Counted from the stretch's first letter, positions 21,420 through 32,136 are shown. The stretch is 64,000 nt of DNA from Tanypteryx hageni (GCA_028673005.1 CM054120.1:59456057-59520056), one strand, 5' to 3'. Translations and numbers: made by a program. The notes: generated from the sequence alone by a model not told the origin.

Positions 21420-22557
21420 AGCACTATTATCTTTGTAATGCCCGTCCGTCCGTCCGTACGTCCGCACGGAAGAATTGGCTTAACTGATTTTAACCAAATT
21501 TAGTACATAGAATATTCACATGAATTAATGGCCAAAATAAAATATTTGGACAAGATCGACTAAGCGGGGGTGCCACAATTGCAAAGTTAATCATTTCGGT
21601 AATTATGAATTGGGAACAGTGGTGGAAAACTCCTTCAGCCAAAAATTATAGGGTAAGCTTACCCTATAATTTTTGGCTGAAGGAGTTTTCTAACACTGTT
21701 CAACTTAGAGCCAAAGTGTATAAGAGCTTCCATCTAATGAATTGGGAAGTAATTGGCTGAACCGATTTCAATGAAATTTTGTATGGAGGCGTGTAACATA
21801 TAGAAACAAAATCAACATGCTTAGTATAGATGTAGAAATCAGGGCCACCACAATAAAACAAATAAAAACCTTTTTTACACATACTTTTGTTGTAATATAT
21901 TCATCAATTTCAAACCAATTTAATGTTTATTATATACACATATATAGAAAACAATAAACGCAGATTTAACTGAATCGGCTAATCAGGGATGCCACAATTG
22001 CAAATTAATTTCTTTCACTTATTATGGAGTTGGAAGAAATTGGCTGAACGAATTTCAATTAAATTTTTTATATAATATTTGTACAACATACCATAATGAA
22101 ATCAAGATGTTTAAAGCAGAGCTAAAGAGCAGGGGTACCACAGTAAAAAGTAAAATAATTTGTCTTTTAGATGTAATTCTAGAGAATTGACGGCATGGAT
22201 TTTAACCAAATATGATGTACATAATATTCATATAAATAAATAAAAAAATCATTATATTTCAACCGGGCTGACTATACAGGGCCATCACAATATCAAAGTT
22301 AGTATTTGTCTGTAACTATTAATTTCGAAGGTATTGTCTGAACGGATAACAAAGAAATTTCGTTTTTTATGATAAGTATAGAATGGCAAAACGAAATGAA
22401 CGTGTTTAAAAAGGATCTAAAAAGCAGGGTTTCCACAATAGAAGGAAAAATAATTTTCTGACATCAAAGCAAATATATCATTATAAGATTATTTTACGGC
22501 GAATTTGACGAAAAGTACTTCTGTACCACGGTGAACCCGTGTACATCCCTACTTGTT
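21420..22557 (+). repeat. Family B repeat: array of alternating ~145-bp units with hairpin terminus
   Basis: It begins with a cgtccgtccgtccgtacgtccg run. The block 'agcaggg-ccacaat' then recurs at about 21548, 21838, 21983, 22128, 22268 and 22428, spacings of 290, 145, 145, 140 and 160 bp. After it, an A-type tail (ttgcaaagttaat) and a B-type tail (aaaa-taaaataatt) alternate. Each unit also has a 'tga-cggatttcaa...aaatt' segment. The right end is a small hairpin (cacggtgaacccgtg) then tacatccctactt. The same end, inverted, occurs at 28979. Not protein-coding; class unknown. Confidence 0.7.
21605..21748. repeat. Spacer-free palindrome (44-bp arms) between 12-bp direct repeats
   Basis: Arms 21614-21657 and 21658-21701 are reverse complements with two mismatches and no loop, centred in GGGTAAGCTTACCC. 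The 12-mer ATGAATTGGGAA occurs at 21605-21616 (overlapping the palindrome edge) and again at 21737-21748, an offset of 132 bp. About 35 bp of unrelated sequence lies between the right arm and the second direct repeat. The structure interrupts the unit rhythm of the family B array. A long zero-loop palindrome of this kind can be a real insertion or template-switch product, or an assembly artefact. Confidence 0.85.
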
Positions 22558-22959
22558 TATTTCTCCGAATGGCGAGCTCTGGCCTACCCTGCAGGCGTAA
22601 TATTGTTTTTTTTTTCTTCTTATTTTCGTCGTTTTTTCTACGGAAAGGAATAAAATTTGCACATCAGATGTAAACGTTTAAAAACTACTTTTATTTTTAC
22701 AGTTTCGAAAAATTAATACATTTTTATTGATGTTTCGATGCGGTTTGGTTAATTTAAAACATTGGCCGTAGCTATAATTTTCTAAAATTTAACTTTCTTT
22801 ATTCCAATTTTATCTCTCACAAGGCAAAACACTTAAAATTTAGGATACGATACGATGCATTGACTTTCGTTCTTTGCCGCAAGACCATAAGCTCCTGCGC
22901 TCTGGCGGAGACAAGCTCTACTAACCATTGGCGGGCCAGGCTTTCTGTATCATCTTGCC
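22558..22959. other. Spacer between family B and the hAT element
   Basis: AT-rich sequence with T-runs; no gene or terminus recognised until the hAT-type end at 22960. Confidence 0.35.
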
Positions 22960-25074
22960 CAGGGGTCGGCAAGCTTTTGAGACGGAAGAGCCAAACCTGT
23001 CCCTCACAACAATTTCAAAATTATTCGAGAGCCATAAATATATTTTTTTAAATAAGAAAAATTTAAAGTAATATTATAAAAAGTTATAATAATTATTATA
23101 TGTTTATTAAATGAAGAAAAAATCACAAAAAACTCACAAAAAATTACTCTCATTGGTTTTAATCAGTGTGAGCAATGAGCTTGCATTTCCTTAGAAAGTT
23201 TCTGTATGTCCGGTTTGTAACTAGTCGTTTTTAATTTAAGACACCAATTTGGCATCAGCAATTTCAATTTACATTTAATGAAATTCATGTTAGAAAACGA
23301 TTTCACACACAAATATGTAGACCCGAAGATACTGAGAACCCCAAATGCAAATTTTTTCAACTCACGATATGAGTCCGGATGTCCGGAAGACTATTCCAAG
23401 CATTGAAAATCATTGAATCTGCCTTCTGTAGGTCTTTTATAGCAGTCTGCTAGTGCTGTGAAATCAGACTCTATTTTTCTTTTTCCAGTTCTTCTATTTC
23501 AGTACCAATACGTACAACTTTGGAGCTCCATAAGTCTTTGCTTGTCAAGTCCAGCAATTGTATTTCAAAATTAGCCGTGTCAATATCAAACGGAGAAAAA
23601 TTTAATTCCTTCACATTGGCATTAAAAGGATTTGTAATAAAAGCTAGAGTCGCTTTATCATTGCTAAATTCCTGAAACCTTTGAAGAAAATATTCTCTAA
23701 TGTTTAAAACTTCTGTCATGAAATAATCTTTGTTAATGAGGGCATTGTTTTCTTGGCGATGTTGAGACAAGTTTGGGAAACGAACTAAAGTTCCCCTCTC
23801 TAAACCTTCAGCGAACAGAATCAATTTCTTTTTAAACGAAATAACTTCTTCTAGCATTGAAAAAGCAGTATTTCCCTTGCCTTGTAATTTACGATTGAGC
23901 TGATTCAGTTGTGATGTAACGTCCACCATAAAGTACAATTTTTGCAACCACTGATCTTCTGTTAATTCTGGATATTGAACACTCTTGTTGTCGAGGAATA
24001 GTTTGATTTTATTTATGCAAGATGTAAAACGCTTTAACATGTCGCCTCTGGAAAGCCATCAAACCCTGTTGTACTGGAGAAGATCTGTATACTCGCACTC
24101 CAATTCACTTAGCAACTCTTTAAATTGCCGATGGTTAAGTCCCCTTGCTATAATGGTATTAATAATCTTAATTACCAATTCCATAATTTTACCAATTTCT
24201 TCTGGAAATGTTTGTGCACAAAGTGCTTCCTGGTGGAGTATGCAATGGAAAGTAATCACTTCATGATTAACTTTTCCTTTTAAAATTGATACAAAACCCT
24301 TTTTCGCTCCCGTCATACTTTTCGTATCATCTGTTGCAATTGACACAATTTTATTGAGTGGGATATGATTTTTTTCCATGCATTCAAGGACGGCATTTTC
24401 TATGTCCTCTGCACGCGTTTGGCCCTAGAGTGATAATAATCCCAGAAGTTCTTCTCTCGGACCCTCAGATGATATATGGCGCACAAAAAGGGAAACTTCG
24501 GCTGTGTCCTTGGTGTCGCAAGACTCATCTACCGCAATTGATATAGCTGAAGCTAATTTAACGTCATCGACTTGTTAGTTGGTCACATTTGAGGACACTT
24601 TAGCTGTCCTATCTGCTACTCTTTTGGCAGATAACGGTATGTTTTTAATGTTATTTAAAATATCTGCTTTGTTTTTGAAATCCCGAAAAAGTTCTTCAGA
24701 TGCATTAACAATACAACATTTTACATTTTATTTATTCACCATCAATGAATGGTTTTCCTCACTTAGCGATCTCCTGACTCACTACGAAGCTTGCAATATT
24801 AACATTATTGGCAGACTGTATCCAATAATTAAATACAGAAATTGATTTTTCAACATTTTTCTGAAGTTCTTCAACTCCTTCTGGCAAATGCGGCATGTTT
24901 TGTCGTGAAGTGTCTCTCCAAATTTGGCTTTTTGTTGTGCGCCAGTTTTTCTTGGCAAATAAGACAGGTTGGAAGGCCATCTGAGTTCGAGATAAACGCG
25001 AAAGATTCAGTCCATTCGGTTTTAAAGTCACGATGCTCATCTATTGTTTGTCTTAGTTTCTTCTTCGTAGCCAT
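22960..25074 (-). mobile_element. Decayed ZBED/GTF2IRD2-type hAT element, right end missing
   Basis: The terminus CAGGGGTCGGCAAGCTTTTG at 22960 is a classic hAT-type end (compare CAGGGGTCGGCAAAC at 31918). It is followed by a subterminal 'gagccaaacc...gagagccataaat' segment and a minus-strand transposase at 23163-25074. The matching opposite terminus is not found to the right; a 76-bp TA microsatellite begins 40 bp beyond the transposase start and may have replaced or interrupted that end. The right boundary given is only the transposase start. Confidence 0.75.
23163..25074 (-). pseudogene. hAT transposase, ZBED5/GTF2IRD2-like, broken into several frames
   Basis: In minus-strand order: a BED/TTF-like zinc-finger start (25074-24871) with C-x2-C (CLICQEKL) and H-x4-H (RHFTTKH) and text such as PTCLICQEKLAHNKKPNLERH; a stretch in a second frame (to 24759) with LPEGVEELQKNVEKS; a catalytic-core fragment (24379-24059) with IATDDTKSMTGAKKGFVSIL and HCILHQEALCAQ, matching the T-D-G-A-P-S-M-T-G and H-C-x-x-H-Q-E-A-L-C motifs of this family; then 24040-23471 with MLKRFTSCINKIKLFLDNK and LQGKGNTAFSMLEEVISFKK; and a C-terminal piece at 23360-23163. 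Frameshifts and stops separate the pieces, so no functional protein is made. The family includes domesticated genes in vertebrates, but nothing here suggests domestication. Confidence 0.9.
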
Positions 25075-25112
25075 GTATCATATTATATCATATTATTTCT
25101 TTTTCCGTATCG

Positions 25113-25113
<1 letters not shown>

Positions 25114-25189
<76 letters not shown>
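25114..25189. repeat. (TA)n microsatellite
   Basis: About 38 uninterrupted TA dinucleotides next to the start of the decayed hAT transposase. Confidence 0.95.
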
Positions 25190-25191
<2 letters not shown>

Positions 25192-25820
25192 GCTGTGATA
25201 TTTTGACACATAAAGGTGAAAGGTTGTAATATGAATAATATTGTATCAAGGAGGGAGTCTTTATTGAGTTAAACGGTTTAAAAATCAATAAATGTCATTT
25301 GTACGCTACTGCTTAATAGTAACAATAAGGTAATAAACTCGACCCACGCGCTAAAGTAGTGATTGTTAAGAGATATAAATTGAATATATATTAATATTAA
25401 AACGGCAGCGACAATCAGGACACAATGAGTAATGAGGGACGCCACCGGAAGGGAGCTGGGGTGGTAAGAAAGGAGATTGTTGCTTCGGGCAATGTGAAGA
25501 GATTGCTCTCTCTCGTACGAACCGATCAAGGAAATAGACGCCGGTCGAGTCAGGGCGATCGAAATAGGGTTTTAATATTATTAAGTGGGTTAATAGAGTA
25601 GCTCACTCAAAGGTACGACGATTGTTACTATTAAACGAATAATTGATATAAAAAGTAAGTAAAAAGGAATTTGTGAGTTACTATTCTGCGTAATGGAATT
25701 TCAAGTGGATCACCAAGCGACACCACAAGATCCAGAGACCGGGGAGAAGATACAGAGTGCTGCCGGACGGAGGAAAAGAACACGACCAGTATTCTTAAAA
25801 CACCACAAAGGGACACAGCA

Positions 25821-25853
<33 letters not shown>

Positions 25854-26160
25854 GAGCCTTAGTGAGGGCAGGACAACCGGGGCACGTGCCCGGGGAGCAG
25901 CTTCGTAAGGGGGCGTCAAATGGAAATCTTATTATACACTAGATAAAATGTGAGTTACACGAAAATAAGTGGAAGAAAAAGGAAATTTCATGACAAGATG
26001 GAAATCGTAGCGCCCTCAATACCTGAAACAACAGGAAGTACTCTCTACGATGCAGTACATAAGACAATAAATTCTCTTTAAACGCGACTGTCGGTACGAT
26101 TTACATCTTTTAATGAAATAGTAATTATTTTAAATTTTTAAGTTGTGCTGTATATAACAT
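25190..26160. other. Intergenic with GC-rich inverted motif and a short TA/CA repeat
   Basis: A (TA)n(CA)n run lies at about 25820-25850. At 25867-25917 'gcaggacaaccggggcacgtgcccggggagcag...gggggcgtcaaatgg' contains the palindrome CCGGGGCACGTGCCCGG and resembles a hAT terminus; it may be the left end of the element whose transposase tail lies at 26165-26518, but no right end was found. A 72-codon frame at 25693-25908 runs into the microsatellite and is not supported as a gene. Confidence 0.35.
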
Positions 26161-26164
26161 GAAC

Positions 26165-26518
26165 GAAGGGGAAATTATAAATTCCTGTAGTATGTATAAA
26201 AACGACGTGGATGAAAGCGAGTTAATCGAAGATGTTTGCAGTTTGAAACACCACCTGCATTCGATATAAAGAGCAAAAACTACGCAGAAAGAAATTTTAA
26301 GATTTCTTTCCAAATACGAACTATTAAGTTGATTTCCCAATGTGGAAAGTTTACTGAGAATTTTTCTGACTATCACCACATCAATTTCAACTCAAATTGA
26401 TCAAAAATTACCTACAGTCATTAATGAACCAAGAGAGACTTTCTGGTCTGGCCATCTTATCTATTGAATATGACACTGCTAAAAATATAGATTATATAAG
26501 CAAGAATATTTTGATTTG
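26165..26518 (+). pseudogene. hAT transposase C-terminal fragment
   Basis: Plus-strand frames give, in order, MYKNDVDESELIEDVCSL, FPNVESLLRIFLTI, and then (after a frame shift) QLKLIKNYLQSLMNQERLSG followed by LAILSIEYDTAKNIDYISKN and a stop at about 26518. This is the end of the hAT dimerisation domain, where the family reads L-K-L-I-K-x-Y-L-R-S-x-M-x-Q-E-R-L-x-G-L-A-x-L-S-I-E. Two frame breaks precede the tail. The catalytic region is not present upstream. Confidence 0.75.
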
Positions 26519-27985
26519 AAATTTTACCTTTTTTAAGTAACTAAAAATAATGCAGAAAAAAGTTCATTGAGCAACACGAGACGGTATTTCTTTTTCTTGT
26601 ATTTTCACTTCATTACAAATTTTGCCAAACGTGATGATTTTGACAGCCAACCTATATGAGAAAACATATATTAACAGATAATTCACTCCATTTGCTAACT
26701 GACTCTTGATGATGAAACCAAATTGGCACCTTGCATATCGTTCAAAGGAATATTATTGTTGTTCTACCACACTGAAACTTATTGTTAGTATATTTTTAAT
26801 GTCAAACATCGTAATCTGGTATTTCCAAATATTGATATTTTTCATTTCGTACAGAAATTCTTCCAATCGCGTCATTGACAAATATATTATTTCGTTAATG
26901 CCGACAGTATATTATGCTTTACCTCTTGAAATCCGAACAATATGCTGTAGCTTTTGCCGAGAAAATCTTTCAAAAAAGAATTTGCGAGTTCAGCTAAAAG
27001 GCTTTTAGACAGTCGTTGATAGCCATTAAGGACTAATTAAGAAATAATATAAATGATATAATTATCGCAATAATATTTTAGCCGTCAAAAAAGAACTATC
27101 TAATACTTTACTTTGTATAATTTGATGTTTCATCACTGTACTAAATATTCTCTTTATATAACATAAAATGTATAGTGAGAAAAATTAGACTTAATAATTC
27201 AGCGCTCGAGCAGCAGTCTTACCTCAAATCCTGATTAAAAAACGTTTTTCCAATCGGCAAAATATTTTACAAACAAATATCAAATAAATATTAATTAAAT
27301 ATTATTATATTAAATATTAATTTTAAGTGACGATTAATAATTTATGTGCACATTTTTTAAACCATTATGTATAAATTAAAATTTACTAACCTGTAGCAAA
27401 GGATGATGATGATGTGAATGGAACGATCCTTCCTAGATAACATTCAGAGAAAGACTGCCAAAAGAGTGGGTTCATTTCATACGGAAAATGGGTGAAAGTG
27501 CATACAACAACGCTCATCTATAGGAAAAACCCTAGCAAGCAAACGACAAACATTTGTTCCAGGAATACACTCAACAGGGTAGATGCGTGGAATGGGTAGC
27601 AAAACGACCACCGAAATTCCTTTCTTCCGAACCTCGAGGAACTCTCAGCAGAGTATACCCACAACATTAGCTGTATAGAAATGCTCGTGAAATATCCCAC
27701 CATTAGGTCGGAAAATATATCTCAAAAACCTCAAGAGGGCTAGGAAACACGTGTTCTCATAACTAGCCTAGGGCCTTGCGATTTACTGATTGTTCAGAGT
27801 AGAATCGTGAGCTTTTCAAAAAGACGCATATTTGAGGGTAATTGGCGTTTTCACGCCTTTACTCGGGTAAACCATAGACGATAGACGTATTACACGTCGA
27901 CGCTTTACCTCATGCTTTACGCCAACAGAGGCACCTCTACAGGAAAAAGCGAGAAGCTAGTTTCTTGAATCGTAGCCTATTTCAA
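26519..27985. other. Intergenic, no gene recognised
   Basis: A 100-codon plus-strand frame at 26706-27008 shows no recognisable domain. The rest is AT-rich with no identifiable termini up to the MITE at 27986. Confidence 0.35.
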
Positions 27986-28552
27986 GGGCTCGAGTGAATA
28001 AAAAAAAGGCAAATGCTTATGCTTAAGATTTCTATTATTTTTTAAGCAAATGCTTGATTTGGGATGAATAAAAAAATAGCATTCGCTTTTGCTAGAAAAA
28101 TTAACTATTTGCTTATGTTTATGATTTTTCTGAAGTATTTGCTTAAAATTAAGAATATGAGCAGCCCCTCCATTTCCTATAAAAAATGCTTGTACTATTT
28201 GTTTGAAGTTTAACTAATTGAATAAATATGTAGCCATGATTTTAATACTATCGAATTCAATTATAAAAGAAATAGTAAAGAAAATTCTATTAATTAACAT
28301 TTTTTTAAATATTACCCAATACATTTGTTGCTAGTTTTACATATAAATAATGCTTTTAAATTTAAACAAAAACAAGTGAGGGAAAAATTGTAAAGTTTTT
28401 TTTCGTAAAATTTAAGCATTTGCTTAAAACTGAGTTGAAATGCTTATAAGCAAAATCAAAATCAAAAAGAAGCAAATGCTTTTAGCATTTGCAAATGATT
28501 TTGCATTCACTGTTTGCTTTAAGCATTTGCTTCATTTTTATTCACTCGACCC
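27986..28552. mobile_element. MITE with TIRs and clustered AAGCAAATGCTT palindromes
   Basis: The left end GGGCTCGAGTGAATAAAA and the right end (reverse complement GGGTCGAGTGAATAAAAA) match apart from one base insertion, and both continue into A-rich text followed by GCAAATGCTTA. The 567-bp element is AT-rich and contains at least eight full or partial copies of the self-complementary 12-mer AAGCAAATGCTT / AAGCATTTGCTT, concentrated toward both ends. A clear target duplication was not found. It lies immediately upstream of the Harbinger transposase start (ATG at 28565), so it probably inserted into that element's 5' region. The superfamily is uncertain. Confidence 0.75.
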
Positions 28553-28564
28553 AATCTCTTCAAG

Positions 28565-28978
28565 ATGGAGGACGAGCTATCGTTACTTGCTCTGGGTGCG
28601 GTTTATACTGTGAAGAAAAGGTTGCTCTCTGGAAGAAGGAAAAGGAAGTGGGTGAAAGACTGACTTTTACAGAGACGGAGATTTTCACATGCAAATTTGT
28701 TAACCGAACTGGACCCTGATGACTTCCGGAATTATCTGTGAATGGATGAGAGCACATACACGTATCTGATTTCGCTGGTATCATATCGGTTACATAAACA
28801 GGACACGGTTACGAGAGAAGCCATTTCTCTGCATGAGAAACTGACAGCAACATTAATATCCTTGGCCACAGGGAGAAGCTATTCGGATTTGAAATTTGCA
28901 GAGGCAATTTCACAACTTTCTTTAGGTTACATAATTCCAAAAACATATCAAGCTATCAACGATGTTTTAAACAAGTAG
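28565..28978 (+). pseudogene. PIF/Harbinger transposase, N-terminal fragment with two stops
   Basis: One frame from the ATG at 28565 reads MEDELSLLALGAVYTVKKR, then a basic stretch ending KWVKD, a TGA, LLQRRRFSHANLLTELDPDD and FRNYL, a second TGA, then MDESTYTYLISLVSYRLHKQ, DTVTREAISLHEKLTATLIS and LATGRSYSDLKFAEAISQLS, and stops at NDVLNK. This matches the N-terminal part of insect HARBI1-like transposases (W-V-K-x-W-L-x-x-R, L-x-P-x-D-F-R-N-Y-L-R-M, K-Q-D-T-V-M-R, S-x-H-E-R-L, L-A-T-G-R-S-Y-x-D-L-K-F). The TGA codons sit where tryptophan and arginine are expected, so each is a single-base decay. The catalytic DDE region is absent; family B sequence follows at once. Confidence 0.88.
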
Positions 28979-29320
28979 GATGCACACGGGTTTCCCGTTG
29001 TACAGAAGTGATTTTCGTCAAATTTGCCGTAGTATAAACGTATAGAAAGATATATGATTTGAAATCAGAAAATTATTTCTCCTTATAATGTGGTATACCT
29101 GCTTTTTAGATCCGTCTAAAGATGTTAATTTGTTTTGACATTCTATACTCACCATACAAACTAAACTTTTTTTAATCGGTTCAACCAATACCTTCCGAAT
29201 TCATAGTTACAGAAATAATCTAATCTTGATATTGTGGTAGCCCTGTTAAGTCGGGGTTTAAATATGATATTTTGGTTATTTATTTATATGAAGATTATAT
29301 ATATATATACAGATGGCAAC
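28979..29320 (-). repeat. Family B repeat, second copy (inverted, partial)
   Basis: Starts taggatgcacacgggtttcc, the inverted form of the terminus at 22535-22557, and continues with ttttcgtcaaatttgccgta, matching cggcgaatttgacgaaaag at 22499. It also contains the array's 'caaccaataccttccgaattcatagttacagaaat...tattgtggtagccctg' segment, and ends near a short TA run at about 29298. Because the boundary with unrelated DNA is the same in both copies, this is a true element end. Confidence 0.7.
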
Positions 29321-29335
29321 AAGATGTTGGGATAA

Positions 29336-29830
29336 GGAAGCCCAGTGAGCACTCACGCTCGACAAAGGTGAAGAAGCGGAAGTAACAGTAATAAATCTGT
29401 CGAAATCATTCGATGCAGTACCCCATCAAATCCTACTGACAAAGATAAGCGGGTTAGGGACGGATACAAGGGTAGTGAGATGGATGAAACATTTATTCAA
29501 GGGTAAGAAGCAAAGGATATGAACAGCAGATAGCACATCCGATGAAATAAACGTCACCTCAGGAGTTCTACGAGGCAGTGCTTTAAGACCATTATATATC
29601 TTATCAACATAAGGGAATTGCAAATGCATATTAAATAGATGATAGGACCCTATGCGGATGATTGCTTTACTTATTAAGTGCGAGAAAACAGCGAAATGCT
29701 TCAGAATGACGTGGATACTTTAATAGCTTGGGCAAATAAAATAGAATAAAAATTAATAGAAACAAAAGTAAGCACAGCCTGTGTTCCAAGAGAAGAGAAG
29801 AAAACCAGGAACCGAACTTGTAAGTAGGAA
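29336..29830 (+). pseudogene. LINE reverse transcriptase fragment
   Basis: The plus-strand frame gives VTVINLSKSFDAVPHQILLT, covering the first catalytic aspartate region of LINE RTs (expected L-D-L-S-K-A-F-D-x-V-P-H), followed by WMKHLFKGKKQRI. In the next frame there is NVTSGVLRGSALRPL (expected S-G-V-P-Q-G-S-V-L-G-P-L), and then GPYADDCFTY around 29651-29680, the YADD catalytic box, and DTLIAWANK. Several stops and shifts interrupt it. It differs from both other LINEs in the window and is a separate, older insertion. No 5' or 3' end could be found. Confidence 0.85.
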
Positions 29831-30386
29831 GTGTGATAGATTACGTTTCGCCAACCATCGTTTTTTTTAGCTTCTTTTGCGAATCAGGTTACATTATTCA
29901 GCGATCGAACAAGATAGAGGTGTGTATTATACACATATACATGCATAGAGTTAAAACTCTCTGATTCAGAACTCTGTGTACCGGAAACATTCCTGGGTCG
30001 GAATGTTTCCGGAAGTTTACTTAATACTTAAAAAACATCCTTGTTCCAGAAATACGGCGCGGACGGCGTTTTGATTTTTCCATTCACTGCATTCCCACAA
30101 TTCAAAAATTTTTTTAAAAATATTGAAAATATCCGTAAAGCGTAATAACTGCCCGTTTCATCTATGATTCCAACCGGATCCGGTAAACCAAACTGTTTGT
30201 TTGACAAGTCCCATGCAGAGATGTATCCATTTCTTTTATAATGTCTTCGTATGCTTTATTTACACATATTTTCTCGTATTATAGACAAATTTATGGCTAA
30301 GGAAGTGTGAAAATAACAGTAGAGTCATTACATACTAACCACCCGTATTTAAGAAAGTTCTATAGGCAGAACGCCTACAGTTCCGA

Positions 30387-30390
<4 letters not shown>
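29831..30390. other. Intergenic, no gene recognised
   Basis: Contains a short near-palindrome at about 29988-30012 (ccggaaacattcctgggtcggaatgtttccgg). No coding region or RNA gene is recognised. Confidence 0.4.

Positions 30391-30454
<64 letters not shown>
30391..30454. repeat. (TA)n microsatellite
   Basis: About 32 TA dinucleotides, ending where a family A-related stretch (agagtgggtgcccgtcaaaa) begins. Confidence 0.95.
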
Positions 30455-30455
<1 letters not shown>

Positions 30456-30524
30456 TAGAGTGGGTGCCCGTCAAAATACACGGGACATGAATTTGAATGT
30501 TCTTGAGTTAAATCATAATGTACT

Positions 30525-31660
30525 CTTTCGTAGGTACGTTAGGGTTAAGACAACAATAGATGCTCGAATTTTGACAATAACATGGCTGCCAAGGCAGCTA
30601 ATGATTAGAAGGCAAATATTTTCCAAAATATCATTTAAACGATCAACTCGAGTGATTTCGAGTAGACGGAAAAATTCGACGATAAAAATAAGAAACTATG
30701 TATTTTTCTTTAAAACGGTTTCAGTCCGAATATCGATAGTTAACTTTTTATAGTATTAATTTGCAAAATATCTGATGTGGCCACCACATGACTTTCACCA
30801 TACCTGTAATGTTTCTAAAAATCCAAATAGGTTAAATGATAATAAATATTTTAAGGAACTGCGAGAAAATTTTTGAGTAAAGAGAACAGGAATAAACACA
30901 AACCGTAGCCTTCTGATACTGGACATAGCCCCGAAGTTCTAAGAATTTAGAAAATAAAAAGGAGTGTAAAGTGTTTACAATCATAGCCGGTAGGTGGTGT
31001 GGTTGTGGCAGCTAAAATATTCATTTTTTAAGATATCTCTTCAACAAAGCATTATATGGGAAAATGTTTCGAACAAACATTATAGAAAATTACATTTCCT
31101 ATAACTTTTATTCCAGCACTTTTTTATATTTATCAAATATTAAAGCAAATGTTTCAAAAAACCGATAAGTAAAAAAGTAAACACCCACTTCCGGTTGACC
31201 GATTTTTACCAAAAACTAATCAGTTCTTTTTCCTTTATCAAAAATGTTAATCATAAAATTTTGAGTCAATCTAATTAATAGTTTTTGAGTTAGAGCACCC
31301 ACAACATTCCGGTCACAGATAGTACACAGACATCATCGAGAAAATAGTCAAAACATGTTCAGGGGACCATAAAACATGTATTTCCGTTGAAATCTATAAT
31401 TCGATTTTTTCATGAAAACAATACTTGCTCTAAACTTCGTTTATGTATAACGTAAAAATTGAAAGCCATATTGTATAAATATGGCTTTTTACATGTTATT
31501 TTACGGTAAACAAATTATATCCTGGAGTCGAACCCGGATCATTTTTTTCAATTTTTTCGCCATTGACATATAATGCTTGATTGTAGCATTTCTACAAAAT
31601 TTCAGTTTTCTACCTATACTGGAAGTTTATTTAAACACGTTAAAATAGCGTCACACAGAA
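30525..31660 (+). repeat. Interspersed repeat family A, copy 3 (longest)
   Basis: Its 5' part matches copy 2 (2465-2600) and its 3' part matches copies 1 and 2. The middle (about 30700-31450) occurs only here and includes 'cacccacttccggttgaccgatttttacc...gagttagagcacccacaac', a text style common in non-coding insect repeats. Near 31530 the minus strand reads GGGTTCGACTCCAGG, a good match to a tRNA-type B box; a tRNA-like origin is possible but unproven. No protein is encoded; the frame running through the adjacent TA repeat is an artefact. Confidence 0.65.
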
Positions 31661-31917
31661 ATTTATGAAAAATTAAGTCTTTATATTATGGAGGAGGAAT
31701 ATACACACATACATACATACATATGCATATATATATATATATGTGTGTGTGTAAACTCTTCACTGCGAAAAGTTTAAAAACGTGCTGCTTCGTAGTAAAA
31801 TAATAATAATTTAGGTTCAGTCTGGCGACTGCATTTCCATGGTGAGTATTTTATCAAATATGATAAAGATAGCTGTTCACTTAAGTTTTACATAATCAAT
31901 CATGTAATCAATTTTAA

Positions 31918-32136
31918 CAGGGGTCGGCAAACGATTCTGCATGGCATTGACAGTTGAGAAGGCCTATGCGGGTCAGATGGGAATTTGTGAATACTTGAGC
32001 GGATTTAAATCTAAAGATTCTGTGATATCATGCGAGCGAAATTAAGGTATAACCAGTTTTAGCGTTGGAATTGTAATGTTCAAGGTTTTTATCGAAAGCC
32101 AGATGCGATCTGAGGGACATAGTTTGACGACTCCTG
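31918..32136. mobile_element. hAT-type MITE, 219 bp
   Basis: The left end CAGGGGTCGGCAAAC and the right end (reverse complement CAGGAGTCGTCAAAC) agree at 13 of 15 bases. The left end is the same terminus type as at 22960, so this is probably a non-autonomous relative of that ZBED-like hAT. Flanking 8-mers AATTTTAA and ATTTAGAA match at 5 of 8 positions, consistent with an old duplication. No coding capacity. Confidence 0.75.

Noticed and set aside
25190..25860. Possible LTR retrotransposon remnant
   Set aside because: Some text looked LTR-like, but no paired repeats, primer-binding site or gag/pol motif could be shown.
30307..30753. 148-codon plus-strand frame
   Set aside because: Runs through the (TA)n microsatellite, giving a Tyr-Ile repeat, and into the non-coding family A repeat.
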